A DNA stretch of 64,000 nucleotides from Bacteroidetes bacterium HGW-Bacteroidetes-8 (GTDB lineage Bacteria > Bacteroidota > Bacteroidia > Bacteroidales > UBA932), in assembly GCA_002840895.1 (NCBI GenBank), contig PHCZ01000016.1:1-64000 (forward strand), in the 5' to 3' direction. The translations under genes and the position numbers were made by a program. The notes under the pieces were generated by a model, which saw only the letters and a program-made list of their open reading frames with translations, was not told the DNA's origin and searched no databases. Every line of letters starts with the position of its first letter. Within the stretch, counting starts at the first letter, position 1. Below are positions 35,446 to 45,556 of this stretch, piece after piece.

Positions 35446-38400
35446 ATGGAAAAAGTTCATCTGATTTTCAAGAATCTCCGGACATTGCGGGCCCTTATGC
35501 TCACTATGTTCATCCTTACACTCTGCCCCTATTTTGTATATGCGCAGACAAGTGTAAGAGGTAAAATTACCGACACCAGAGGGGAGCCGGTTATAGGTGC
35601 AGTTGTTCTTATAAAGGGAACAAATACCTATACTGCAAGCGACCTTCGCGGAAATTACACCATATCTGCACCTGCAGGTAGTGTAATTGAGTTCACCTAT
35701 CTTGGTATGGAGAGCCAGGCTGTGAATTATGCCGGACAATCAACTATTAACATTATAATGAAGGAGTCGGCCTCTGCGCTGGACGAGATCATTGTGGTTG
35801 GTTACGGAACCCAGCAGAAATCGAGTCTAACAGGGTCGGTAACTCAAATCAAAGGTTCCGAGTTATTAAAGACTCCGGCAACCAATATCTCCAGTATTCT
35901 GGGAGGTAGAGTTGCAGGTCTCTCTTCTGTTCAGGAGTCAGGCCAGCCGGGAGCAGACTTTGCAGGGTTGAGAATTCGCGGCTCAAGAGCTGGAGTATCT
36001 TATATTGTAGATGGAATGCCACGTTCAATTAATGATATAGATCCTAATGATGTAGAGAGTGTCTCTATTCTTAAAGACGCTTCATCTGCAGCAGTTTATG
36101 GTATGCAGAGTGCGGGTGGTGTGATTATCATCACAACCAAAAAAGGGAAAACAGGCGATTCAAAAATCAGCTATAAAGGATCTGTTGGTGCTTCTATGAA
36201 CGCCAACTTCCCTAAATTCCTGGATGGACCGGGTTATGCCTATTGGTATAACAAAGCGTTGGAGCTTGACGGAAACAACCCTGTCTTTACAGCTGCTCAG
36301 GTTGGTAAGATGACCAATGGTGACGACTCTGACGGTTGGGGAAATACAGACTGGATTAAGGAGACATACAAAATTGGGATTACAGAGCAGCACAACGTAA
36401 CTGCAACAGGTGGTACAGATAATATCAAATATTTTGCTTCGTTGAGTTATCTAGATCAAAAAGGTAATGTAGAGAGTTTTACCTTCTCAAGATACAACCT
36501 TAGAAGTAATATCGATGCCAAGATTGCAAAAAACCTAACCCTTACATTGGGTATTGCAGGAAGTGTGAGTGACACAAGAGGTCCGGGTTACGGAGCAGGT
36601 GGTTCGCTTGCTGCCGGAGTATCCACTCCGGACTGGTTATCAGTTGCCGAGCAGGCTGCTTATGCGCACCCTTACCTCCCGATGTATATTGGAGGAGTCC
36701 CTGTTGCCAGTAGAAATGCATATAATAATGCAATCAATCCAATTGCAGCAGCAACCCTTTCGGGGAATCATAAATCTGTTTCAAACTCGATTCAGACAAA
36801 CATCTCTCTAAAATGGGATTTGCCTTGGGTTGATGGGTTGAACCTTAAGTTCACAGGTGGTTATGACCGTACCGGAACTGTTTCCAAAAACTTTAGCACA
36901 CCTTATAAAGTACTACTTGAGACAATTCCAAGTTCAACAACAACAGACATCTCATTTGGTCTTACAACAGATGCCAGAAATCAGGTAGACAGAACATTGG
37001 GCGAAGGCTACTCTCAGTGGAGCAGAGTTCTCACTCAAACCAGCCTTAACTATGCAAATATATTCGGTAAACACAATGTAGATGCAATGTTTTTAATGGA
37101 GTCAAGAGACTATGGAAGCAACAGGTTCGCAGCTTATGGTAAAGGATTCTATTTTACTGAGTTGCCGGAGCTTAATATGGCAAGAGTACCTAGTGACAAT
37201 CCAATATCCGGTTCAAGCGATGCCAACAGATCACTTGGTTTTGTAGGCAGGGTAAAGTACGACTACGATAACCGTTACCTGGCAGAGCTATCTGCAAGAT
37301 ACGATGGTTCATATAAGTTTGCAGGTAACGTATCCGGTAAGAGATGGGGTCTTTTCCCTTCACTCTCTGTGGGTTGGAGAATTTCTAACGAGGAGTTTTT
37401 CAAAGGGCTAGATTTTGTAGATAATCTTAAGATTAGAGGTTCTGTGGGTGTTCTTGGTTCTGACCCTGTATCTCCTTACGCATTCTTAAGCACTGTTAGC
37501 TTTATAGGTGGCAGTAGTCCTACACCTCAGGTAATATTTAATGGTCAGCAGCAGAACGCTCTGATGACAACAGCTATTGCAAATCCAAACCTAACCTGGG
37601 AAAAGATGGTCTCATATAACTTCGGTTTTGACGCCTCTCTGTGGAGCAGAAAACTTGGAGTTGAATTTGATGTTTTCTACAACTACACCTGGGATATATT
37701 GGGAGCACAGGGTGCAATGCCGGGATCTATGGGTGGATACTACACAACCTATATCAATAACAACAGCGTAGATTCCAAAGGAATGGATCTGATGCTTACT
37801 CACGACAACAGATTTGGAGCATTCCATTACGGTGCAAAGCTAAATATCAGCTATGCAAAAACAAGATATCTCAAATATCAGGATAGCCCTAACACTCCGG
37901 ATTATGCAAAAAGAATTGGTAAATCACCTTGGGCAATGCCGGGTTTAGTTGCTATTGGTCTTTTCCAGAGCGAAGCGGAGATAGACAATTCTGCCTATAT
38001 TCAGGGAGCAAGACCTCGCCCGGGTGACATTAAGTACGAAGACCTTAACGGTGACGGTGTAATCTCATATGCTCAGGACCGCGCACTGGTTGGAAAGAGT
38101 AACAGACCGGAGCTAACAGCAGGTCTTGATATCTATGGTGGATGGAAAGGGCTGGACTTCTCAATGCTATTCACAGCAGGTGCAATGAATGAGATATCTC
38201 TTACAGGTACCTACTATAACTACAATGACGATAACACAATCTATACAAGACCTTTTAAAGCAGGAGCAAACTCTCCGGTATATCTTGTAGAGCAGTCGTG
38301 GAGGCCCGATAATGTTACCGGAACCTTCCCAAGACTATCACTTACACCTCCCAATACCAATAACGCATACGCGTCTACATTCTGGTTCAGAGATGGTAAG

Positions 38401-38616
38401 TATATAAGAATGAAATCGGCTCAAATAGGTTACACCCTTCCAAAGAATCTGACTTCAAAGATAGGAAGCGACAACATCAGATTATACATTGAGGGGACTA
38501 ACCTGTTCACTTTAAGCGGACTTCCGGTTGGTATAGATCCGGAAAGACCGGGAGTTACAAACGGGTACTATCCTCAGCAGAGGACAATTATGGGTGGATT
38601 AACAATCTCCTTTTAA
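35446..38616 (+). CDS. SusC/RagA family TonB-linked outer-membrane protein
   Basis: 1056 aa from the ATG at 35446 (upstream in-frame codons overlap the previous gene and lack a signal). Signal peptide ending near VYAQ; carboxypeptidase-regulatory-like domain (about 27-105: VRGKITDTRGEPVIGAVVLIKG); the SusC signature DEIIVVGYGTQQKSSLTGSV; a plug with VDGMPRSINDIDPNDVESVS and GGVIIITTKKG; then a 22-strand barrel ending QRTIMGGLTISF. It imports oligosaccharides with its SusD partner, whose gene starts 13 nt later. Confidence 0.95.
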   Translation: MEKVHLIFKNLRTLRALMLTMFILTLCPYFVYAQTSVRGKITDTRGEPVIGAVVLIKGTNTYTASDLRGNYTISAPAGSVIEFTYLGMESQAVNYAGQSTINIIMKESASALDEIIVVGYGTQQKSSLTGSVTQIKGSELLKTPATNISSILGGRVAGLSSVQESGQPGADFAGLRIRGSRAGVSYIVDGMPRSINDIDPNDVESVSILKDASSAAVYGMQSAGGVIIITTKKGKTGDSKISYKGSVGASMNANFPKFLDGPGYAYWYNKALELDGNNPVFTAAQVGKMTNGDDSDGWGNTDWIKETYKIGITEQHNVTATGGTDNIKYFASLSYLDQKGNVESFTFSRYNLRSNIDAKIAKNLTLTLGIAGSVSDTRGPGYGAGGSLAAGVSTPDWLSVAEQAAYAHPYLPMYIGGVPVASRNAYNNAINPIAAATLSGNHKSVSNSIQTNISLKWDLPWVDGLNLKFTGGYDRTGTVSKNFSTPYKVLLETIPSSTTTDISFGLTTDARNQVDRTLGEGYSQWSRVLTQTSLNYANIFGKHNVDAMFLMESRDYGSNRFAAYGKGFYFTELPELNMARVPSDNPISGSSDANRSLGFVGRVKYDYDNRYLAELSARYDGSYKFAGNVSGKRWGLFPSLSVGWRISNEEFFKGLDFVDNLKIRGSVGVLGSDPVSPYAFLSTVSFIGGSSPTPQVIFNGQQQNALMTTAIANPNLTWEKMVSYNFGFDASLWSRKLGVEFDVFYNYTWDILGAQGAMPGSMGGYYTTYINNNSVDSKGMDLMLTHDNRFGAFHYGAKLNISYAKTRYLKYQDSPNTPDYAKRIGKSPWAMPGLVAIGLFQSEAEIDNSAYIQGARPRPGDIKYEDLNGDGVISYAQDRALVGKSNRPELTAGLDIYGGWKGLDFSMLFTAGAMNEISLTGTYYNYNDDNTIYTRPFKAGANSPVYLVEQSWRPDNVTGTFPRLSLTPPNTNNAYASTFWFRDGKYIRMKSAQIGYTLPKNLTSKIGSDNIRLYIEGTNLFTLSGLPVGIDPERPGVTNGYYPQQRTIMGGLTISF

Positions 38617-38629
38617 ATAAACAGATAAG

Positions 38630-40300
38630 ATGAAAACAAAAATATTATCACTTATATTATTGATCGGCTTGACTCTTCCGGGATGTAACAAATTCCTGGA
38701 TATGGATCCTACCGACAGACTCTCAGATAAGATGGTGTGGCAGAACGCAGAGTCGGTTGAGTTGTATGTTAATGGCTTCTACCCATATATAAATATCTAT
38801 GGAGCTTTTGGCGGTGGCGACAGTCAGGTTGGTCTTACAGAGGGTCTCACAGAGACACTTAAGTATGGCTCAATGATTCCCGGAACACACGTTGGATTTG
38901 CCAACATTGTAGCTTACGCAGACGGCGGAATGTCTGCTCCTACTGCAGCTTTCCACCTGGGAATGTGGGATGATCTATATACCCGTATCAGAAGGGTAAA
39001 CGAGTTTCTTAGCGGTCTTCACAAATATGGAACCAACCTTGACGTGGCAACCAAAACCCGTTTTGAGGCCGAAGCACGTTTCTTCCGCGGGTTCCTCTAT
39101 TTTCAGTTAATAAAGAGAAGTGGAGATGTTATTCTCTACGACGAAGATCTATCAAAAATATCGAAGACTACTCCTCTAAGCGCAGAGGCACTAGGTTGGG
39201 AGATGGTAAGAGCAGACCTAGATTTTGCAGCTAAGAATCTGCCTAAAACCTGGACAGGAGCAAATATTGGACGGGTTTCCAAAGGTGCTGCGTTTGCAAT
39301 GCAATCAAGAGCAATGCTATATGCCAAAAAATGGCAGGTAGCTAAAGATGCTGCAGACTCTGTGATTAACCTTGGCATTTACGATTTACCAAAGGCAAAT
39401 AGTGTGGCCGATTACCAGAAGGTATTCAAATCTGCAACAACCGGGAACAAAGAGGCTATTCTTGAGTTCAACTATATGCAGACGGGCGGTCCTACTCACA
39501 ACTTTAACAAGCTTTTTTCACCTGGTGGAGATGTGCCTGGAGTCGGAGGTCGTGCAACACCAACTCAGGAGATGGTTGAGTCTTATGAAAAAGCAACAGG
39601 AGGTTTCCCTAACTGGGCAGCGTGGCATAATGTAAACGGAACAACCACAACTCCTCCATATTCTGAGCTTGAGGTTAGGTTTCACGCTTCAATTCTATAT
39701 AACGGAGCAAGCTGGAAAGGTAGAGCTATTGAGACTTACGTAAACGGAAAAGATGGCTTTAGTGTATTCAAAGATGATCCAAATCCTTCGGGGAGATCTA
39801 CAACAGGATACTACCTGAGAAAGCTGGTAGATGAGAGTCATATAGATCTTAACTCTCAGGCTAGTACTCAAACCTGGGTCTCTATCCGTATGGCAGAGGT
39901 GTACCTTAACAGAGCAGAGGCAGCCTTTATGCTTAACAACTTTACTGTTGCCAATGCAGATGTGAGAAAGATAAGAGAGAGGGTAAACCTCCCATACAGC
40001 GACAAGAGTGGTGCAGATCTTATGGATGCCATAAGACAGGAGCGTAAAATTGAGTTAGCTTACGAAGGTCACCTATATTGGGATATGCGTCGCTGGAGAC
40101 TTGCTCACACTAAATACAACGGAGCTGCAAGCCGTGTTCACGGACTTAAGATTGTAAGAGAGGGTGCAATATACACCTACTTTTATGTAGATTGCGACAA
40201 GCAAGATCGCTCATTCCAGGAGAAGATGTACAGAATTCCTCTTCCGGAGACTGAGTTGATGAATAATACAGCAGTACAACAATATCCTGAATGGAGGTAA
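38630..40300 (+). CDS. SusD/RagB family nutrient-binding outer-membrane lipoprotein
   Basis: 556 aa with lipobox LPGC (Cys19) followed by NKFLDMDPTDRLSD, the classic SusD start. Helical repeats with AEARFFRGFLYFQLIKRSGDVILYD and the C-terminal block IRQERKIELAYEGHLYWDMRRWR are diagnostic. It caps the SusC barrel and binds the glycan. It is 13 nt after susC and 14 nt before the next ATG. Confidence 0.95.
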   Translation: MKTKILSLILLIGLTLPGCNKFLDMDPTDRLSDKMVWQNAESVELYVNGFYPYINIYGAFGGGDSQVGLTEGLTETLKYGSMIPGTHVGFANIVAYADGGMSAPTAAFHLGMWDDLYTRIRRVNEFLSGLHKYGTNLDVATKTRFEAEARFFRGFLYFQLIKRSGDVILYDEDLSKISKTTPLSAEALGWEMVRADLDFAAKNLPKTWTGANIGRVSKGAAFAMQSRAMLYAKKWQVAKDAADSVINLGIYDLPKANSVADYQKVFKSATTGNKEAILEFNYMQTGGPTHNFNKLFSPGGDVPGVGGRATPTQEMVESYEKATGGFPNWAAWHNVNGTTTTPPYSELEVRFHASILYNGASWKGRAIETYVNGKDGFSVFKDDPNPSGRSTTGYYLRKLVDESHIDLNSQASTQTWVSIRMAEVYLNRAEAAFMLNNFTVANADVRKIRERVNLPYSDKSGADLMDAIRQERKIELAYEGHLYWDMRRWRLAHTKYNGAASRVHGLKIVREGAIYTYFYVDCDKQDRSFQEKMYRIPLPETELMNNTAVQQYPEWR

Positions 40301-40314
40301 AATTGAAAGGAGTT

Positions 40315-41927
40315 ATGAAAAAGAATTTATTCATATTTTTGGCTGCTCTGCTCACAATTCTGAGCGGATGTCACAAACCCGAAGTACTTGTTCCAACGAT
40401 GCTAATGCTAAGTTCACTCTGCAGATATCCAACCCGGATGTTACAGATATAGTGATACCTGTTCCTTGGTTCTACCCGCAGGAGAGTTCAAATCCTACAG
40501 AGATAACCAAAATGAAGATATCTGCAAACCTGGATGACAATACATTTATTGAACCGGGTCTTGCTGTGATGGATCTCACAAAACAGAACCCGATTACCGT
40601 TACAAAGGCAGACGGCTCTGTTAAGACCTACAGAATCTCAGGAGCGAGAACCAAAAGCAGTAAGTGTGCAATTATAAACTTCACACTTAACACACCAACA
40701 ATTAACGGTGTTATAGACGAAGATGCCAAGAGCATCTCCCTTATAACCATAGATAATCTAGGTATGTCTACAGCATCAATTGCTGTATCTGCACACGCAA
40801 CTATCACTCCGGACCCATCTGTTCCAAGAGACTACTCACAAGAGGTTGTCTTTACCGTAACTGCTCACGATGGAGTTTCAAAAGCCAACTACACTGTTAA
40901 GAAGACCATCCCTCCAAAGATTAATTATGGTTTCCGTCCAGGCAGCCAGAGTGAACTTTGGGCTAACGACCTTAGCATAAAATATGGTATTACTAACGGA
41001 GCGAACAAGAATCACACTCTTGCAGCTATCGGTAACCACCTTATCCTAAGTGTCGGTACAGAGCAGCACTACTTCAACAGCACAACAGGTGAAAGAATAG
41101 GGCTAATTACAGGAAGTATGGACCTTACAGGAGGCGCAATTACTGCAGATAAAGCAGGAAATATGCTTCTATGTAATAACGTAGCCAAAAACGGAGTATT
41201 CAAAATATGGAAGACCAACTCTGTAACCAAAGCACCGGAGGAGTTTATCACAATGACCTATACTTTGGGCAAAGGTGTAAGGCTGGGTGCAAAGATCTCT
41301 GTACAGGGAGATGTTACTAAAAATGCAATTATTACCATTCCAACCTGGGCCTGGGCCAACCCTCCTGCACATAACGAGTTTATGAGATGGGTAATCACAG
41401 ACGGAGTTGTTGGGCAGCCGGAAGCGATAGTAGCAACAAATATTGTAAACTGGAACTCCGGTAATACCGATGTGGTTTACGGCTCAACTAACACTAACGG
41501 AAACTACTTTATAACCAACTACGGTGGAACAGGTAACAAGCTGAATGCTGTAAACGGAGCAACCAACAACGGAGTAGCAATGTTGGCAACCTCTACCTGG
41601 GGTGCAAACTCAAACTTCAACACAGTTGATGCTGTTGAGTTTAACAAAGCAACCTATGTGGCAGTATATGGCGGGATGCACTTTACATACAGCCAGTGTC
41701 TTGGTTATATGTTTGATGTGACTACACTTACCCAGTTTACAGACAGGATGGATAACTCTCCTTCAAGAGTCTTTACAACCAATGAACGTAAGTTTGGTAC
41801 ACCTGTTTTTGCATCAAGCGATATTCTGATGATACCTTCTCCGGACGGCTATAAACTGAGACTTTACTACACAGATGGTAACTGTCGCAGTCTTGTTGCC
41901 TGGGAATTTGATTGTATTGATAAATAG
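40315..41927 (+). CDS. DUF5018-like SusD-associated lipoprotein, split by a 1-nt frameshift
   Basis: The main open frame is 40368-41927 (519 aa without any signal): N-terminal beta-sandwich repeats (VTKADGSVKTYRISGA, VFTVTAHDGVSKANYTVK) as in DUF5018, then a propeller-like region (HLILSVGTEQHYFN, GNYFITNYGGTGNK). A good ATG with an AGGAG-type site lies at 40315 in another frame and encodes a lipoprotein signal ending LSGC, then HKPEVLVP. Inserting one base near 40394 would join LVP directly to NDANAKFTLQISNPDV. As written, the signal frame stops at 40452 and the body has no export signal. Such third genes usually encode surface glycan-binding lipoproteins. Confidence 0.65.
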
Positions 41928-41944
41928 TAATTAACTTTAAGGTG

Positions 41945-41990
41945 ATTTTCGGTGCTCCCATAAAGGGAGTACCGAAAATATTGCCTTTTT
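41945..41990 (+). terminator. Strong hairpin inside the carbohydrate operon, possible partial terminator
   Basis: A 15-bp stem with one G-T pair (41945-41959 with 41965-41979) and loop ATAAA. The T5 run comes six bases later rather than at once, so termination may be incomplete. It separates susC/susD/DUF5018 from the downstream enzyme genes. Confidence 0.55.
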
Positions 41991-42039
41991 ATGTGATATT
42001 CGGGAAAATAAAATTTGCTAAATTGTGAACAGGATTATT

Positions 42040-43401
42040 ATGAAGATTTTGACAGTGCTGGCTATGCCGCTATTAGTTATCAATTTACTTACCGCCTGCA
42101 GTAAGGCTCCGGCAACTCCGGAGTGGGAGTGGCCAGAGGAGGAGGTAGTACTTAACTCTGCAAAACCAAAATATTTATGGATAGATGCGGCGGCAAATTT
42201 CCCAGATTTTGCTAACAGTAAGGAGAACATTACCAGAGATCTTATCATTGCAAAGAATAGCGGGTTTACCCATATGATTGTAGATGTTAGACCCACAACC
42301 GGCGATATCCTCTTTAACTCAAACGCTGTAGAAAAGGTAAGCTGGCTAGGAGCCTGGTTGCCCGGCGGATATACAAAAGTGGAGCGAACAGCAACCTGGG
42401 ACTATCTGCAGGTCTTTATAGATGAGGGACATAAGTTGGGACTTAAGGTCTATGCAGCCATAAATACTTTTACCGGTGGAAACACCACAAGCCTTGGATC
42501 TCAGGGGATGCTTTTTAGAGACAATTCAAAGAGCAGCTGGGCTACAGAGCTAAACACCACAACCGGAATAAAGAGCATAATGCAAACCGAAGATAATGCC
42601 AAGTTCTTCAACCCTGTAAGAGACGAAGTGCAGGAGTATATCTGCACAATTCTGGAAGATCTTGCAAGATATCCCTCATTGGACGGAATCGTTCTTGACA
42701 GAGGTCGTTTCGACGGATTTGAGAGTGATTTCTCTGCATATACCAGACAGAAGTTCGAGAGTTATATTGGTGAGAAGGTCACAAACTTTCCCAGCGATAT
42801 AATCCCTCCCGGGACCAAGGTTGGTCAGTTACCAAACCCGCTTCCTAAACATTTTAAGAAGTGGCTCGAGTTTAGGGTTAAGGTTATCCACGATTTTGTT
42901 GTAAAGGCAAAGGGAAGGGTAAAAGCAATAAATCCCAATATTGATTTCGGTATTTATGTAGGAGGATGGTACTCATCTTACTATGATGTTGGTGTAAACT
43001 GGGCAAGTCCAAAGTACAACACATCATCAAAATATAGCTGGGCTACTGCAGACTATAAAAATTTCGGCTACGCAGACCATCTCGACTTTTTGCTTATTGG
43101 CGCCTACGCAGCGGCTAATAAGGTCTATGGAGCAACCGAGTGGACAATGCAGGGCTTTTGTTTAAAGGCAAAAGAGGTAACAATGGGTGATGTACCAATC
43201 TCGGGAGGTCCCGACGGAAACTTCTTCTACCCAAGCCAGGTGCCCGCAGGTGTAGTTGTTGGGCAGGCAATTTCCACCTCTGTTGATGCTTGCATCAATG
43301 CGGGGGACGGCTACTTCTTCTTTGATATGATCCACCTTAAGCAGAATAATCAGTGGCAATTCGTAAAAGCAGGAATTGACGCTGCAAACGCTCAGAAATA
43401 G
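42040..43401 (+). CDS. GHL10 family putative glycoside hydrolase, lipoprotein
   Basis: 453 aa from the ATG at 42040; a GTG at 42025 is possible but less likely. Lipobox LTAC. Clear paralogue of the protein at 34094: KYLWIDAAANFPDFA, GFTHMIVDVRPTTGDILFNS, GLKVYAAINTFTGG and LDGIVLDRGRFDGFESDFS align block by block, and both keep the LD(G)..LDR.RFD core. One copy is soluble and this one lipid-anchored, so they may act on the same polymer in different places. Substrate is unknown. Confidence 0.7.
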   Translation: MKILTVLAMPLLVINLLTACSKAPATPEWEWPEEEVVLNSAKPKYLWIDAAANFPDFANSKENITRDLIIAKNSGFTHMIVDVRPTTGDILFNSNAVEKVSWLGAWLPGGYTKVERTATWDYLQVFIDEGHKLGLKVYAAINTFTGGNTTSLGSQGMLFRDNSKSSWATELNTTTGIKSIMQTEDNAKFFNPVRDEVQEYICTILEDLARYPSLDGIVLDRGRFDGFESDFSAYTRQKFESYIGEKVTNFPSDIIPPGTKVGQLPNPLPKHFKKWLEFRVKVIHDFVVKAKGRVKAINPNIDFGIYVGGWYSSYYDVGVNWASPKYNTSSKYSWATADYKNFGYADHLDFLLIGAYAAANKVYGATEWTMQGFCLKAKEVTMGDVPISGGPDGNFFYPSQVPAGVVVGQAISTSVDACINAGDGYFFFDMIHLKQNNQWQFVKAGIDAANAQK

Positions 43402-43432
43402 ATTTAAACATATTGGTATAACAGTAAATTGT

Positions 43433-44383
43433 ATGACTATGAGGTTAAAAGGCACTTTTCTGGATGAAATAAGCCACGACATCCCTCACCAGAACTGGGG
43501 AGTAGATGAGTGGGACAGAGATTTCGGCTATATGAGAGAGGCCGGGATAGATACTGTTATACTAATACGCAGCGGATACAGACGTTGGCAAACCTTCCCC
43601 TCAAAAGTACTTACAGAGAGAGAGGGTTGCTACACCCCTCCGATTGACCTGGTTGAGATGTATCTCAAACTAAGCGATAAATGGGGGATGAAGTTCTTCT
43701 TTGGCCTATATGACTCAGGTAAATACTGGGATAGAGGCGATTACGAAATGGAGGCAGAGATCAATCGTCTGGTTATAGATGAGGTGTGGGAGAGATATGG
43801 TCACTACAAATCCTTCTCGGGTTGGTATATATCTCAGGAGTGCAGCCGTAAAACCGGCAAGATTATAGATCTCTATGCCGGACTTGGGAGATACTGCAAA
43901 GAGGTCTCGGGAGGCCTCCCAACTATGATCTCGCCATACATAGACGGAATAAAGAATATCAGCCAGTACAACTCGCAAACAAATAAAGAGGAATCAGTTT
44001 CACTTTCAAGCCACGAGCAGGAGTGGGATGAAATTTTCGCCGGAATTAAGGGGGCAGTAGATATTGTTGCCTTTCAGGATGGACACGTTGAGTATGACCA
44101 GCTGGTAGATTTTCTTTCAATCAACAAAAAACTGGCAGATAAACACGGTCTTGAGTGCTGGACTAACTCAGAGATCTTCGACAGAGATATGCCAATTAAG
44201 TTTCTACCCATAAAGTGGGAGAAGCTGCTTCTAAAGCTCAAGTTGGCAGAAAAAGCGGGCTACACAAATGCTGTAACCTTTGAGTTCTCTCACTTTATGA
44301 GTCCGCAGTCGGCGTATCTGCAGGCAGGACATCTGTACAACAGATATACCGAATATTTAAGAACTTTTGATAATAAAAGATAA
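43433..44383 (+). CDS. DUF4434 domain protein, TIM-barrel type
   Basis: 316 aa from the ATG at 43433 (an upstream TTG frame overlaps the previous gene). No signal peptide. LKGTFLDEISHDIPHQNWGV, FGYMREAGIDTVILIRSGYR, KWGMKFFFGLYDSGKYW and SGWYISQECSR are typical of DUF4434, a glycosidase-like barrel of unknown activity found in Bacteroidota carbohydrate loci. It lies 31 nt after the second GHL10 gene and its stop is 1 nt before the epimerase ATG. Confidence 0.7.
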   Translation: MTMRLKGTFLDEISHDIPHQNWGVDEWDRDFGYMREAGIDTVILIRSGYRRWQTFPSKVLTEREGCYTPPIDLVEMYLKLSDKWGMKFFFGLYDSGKYWDRGDYEMEAEINRLVIDEVWERYGHYKSFSGWYISQECSRKTGKIIDLYAGLGRYCKEVSGGLPTMISPYIDGIKNISQYNSQTNKEESVSLSSHEQEWDEIFAGIKGAVDIVAFQDGHVEYDQLVDFLSINKKLADKHGLECWTNSEIFDRDMPIKFLPIKWEKLLLKLKLAEKAGYTNAVTFEFSHFMSPQSAYLQAGHLYNRYTEYLRTFDNKR

Positions 44384-44384
44384 G

Positions 44385-45545
44385 ATGGATTTTCAATTAT
44401 TGGCGAATCTTTATAAAGATGAGCTTTTAAATAATATTCTCCCATTTTGGCTGGATAATTCACAGGATGATGAGTTTGGGGGGTACTTTACCTGTCTTGA
44501 CAGAGAGGGGAGAGTATATGATACAGATAAGTTTGTCTGGCTGCAGGGTCGCCAGGTGTGGCTCTTCTCAATGATGTACAACAGGGTAGAGAAGAGGAGA
44601 GAGTGGCTGGAGTGCGCAGTGCAGGGGGCAGAGTTTTTGAACAAATACGGGCACGACGGAGATTACAACTGGTACTTCTCTCTTACCAAAGAGGGAACCC
44701 CGCTTGTACAACCATACAACATCTTCTCCAACACCTTTGCAACAATGGCATTTGCCCAGCTTAGCCTGGCAACCGGCAACAAAGAGTATGGTGAGATAGC
44801 AAAAAAGACGTTCGACAAGATAATAGAGAGACAGAGTAATCCAAAGGGAGTCTGGAACAAAGCCTACCCGGGCACCAGAGAGTTAAAGGGGTTCTCTCTG
44901 CCTATGATAATGTGCAATCTTGCTCTTGAAATAGAGCATCTTGTAGATAAAGATCTGGTAGATAAAACAATCAATACTTGTCTGGACGAGGTTCTCAACA
45001 TCTTCTACCGAGAAGATCTGGGATTGATTTTGGAAAATGTTACAGCTGATGGAGAGTTTAGCGACTCATTTGAGGGGAGGCTCATAAATCCCGGTCACTC
45101 ACTTGAGGCTATGTGGTTTATAATGGACCTTGGGGTCAAGCTCGGCAGGGAAGATATTATTAAAAAAGCGGTAGAGATTGCACTAAAGACCATAGAGTAT
45201 GGTTGGGACAGCAAACACGGAGGAATCTTCTACTTTATGGATGTAAAGGGGTATCCCCCACAACAATTGGAGTGGGATCAGAAGTTATGGTGGGTTCACG
45301 TGGAGAGTATGATTACAATGTTAAAAGCCTATCAGCTAACAGGAAGCGAAGAGTCGTTAAAGTGGTTTGAGAAGCTTCACCAATATACCTGGGATAATTT
45401 CAAGGACAAGGAGCACAAAGAGTGGTTCGGGTATCTTAACCGCCGGGGAGAGGTTCTGCTGGATCTTAAGGGGGGTAAATGGAAAGGGTGTTTCCACGTA
45501 CCGCGTGCCCTGTATCAATGTTGGATGATTTTAGACAAACTCTAA
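44385..45545 (+). CDS. AGE family epimerase/isomerase
   Basis: 386 aa from the ATG at 44385; the TTG six codons upstream is inside the DUF4434 stop region. An (alpha/alpha)6 barrel of the N-acylglucosamine 2-epimerase family: FWLDNSQDDEFGGYFTCLDR, KFVWLQGRQVWLFSMMYN, NPGHSLEAMWFIMD, and QKLWWVHVESMI with the catalytic-type histidines. Members act on GlcNAc/ManNAc, mannose/fructose or cellobiose. It is cytoplasmic, so a product imported by the symporter may be its substrate. The choice among these is open. Confidence 0.8.
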   Translation: MDFQLLANLYKDELLNNILPFWLDNSQDDEFGGYFTCLDREGRVYDTDKFVWLQGRQVWLFSMMYNRVEKRREWLECAVQGAEFLNKYGHDGDYNWYFSLTKEGTPLVQPYNIFSNTFATMAFAQLSLATGNKEYGEIAKKTFDKIIERQSNPKGVWNKAYPGTRELKGFSLPMIMCNLALEIEHLVDKDLVDKTINTCLDEVLNIFYREDLGLILENVTADGEFSDSFEGRLINPGHSLEAMWFIMDLGVKLGREDIIKKAVEIALKTIEYGWDSKHGGIFYFMDVKGYPPQQLEWDQKLWWVHVESMITMLKAYQLTGSEESLKWFEKLHQYTWDNFKDKEHKEWFGYLNRRGEVLLDLKGGKWKGCFHVPRALYQCWMILDKL

Positions 45546-45556
45546 TTTTTAAAAGT

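Noticed and set aside
40394-40400. Programmed -1 frameshift in the DUF5018-like gene
   Set aside because: The bases around the shift do not form a slippery heptamer and no stimulatory stem is evident; a mutation or consensus error is simpler.
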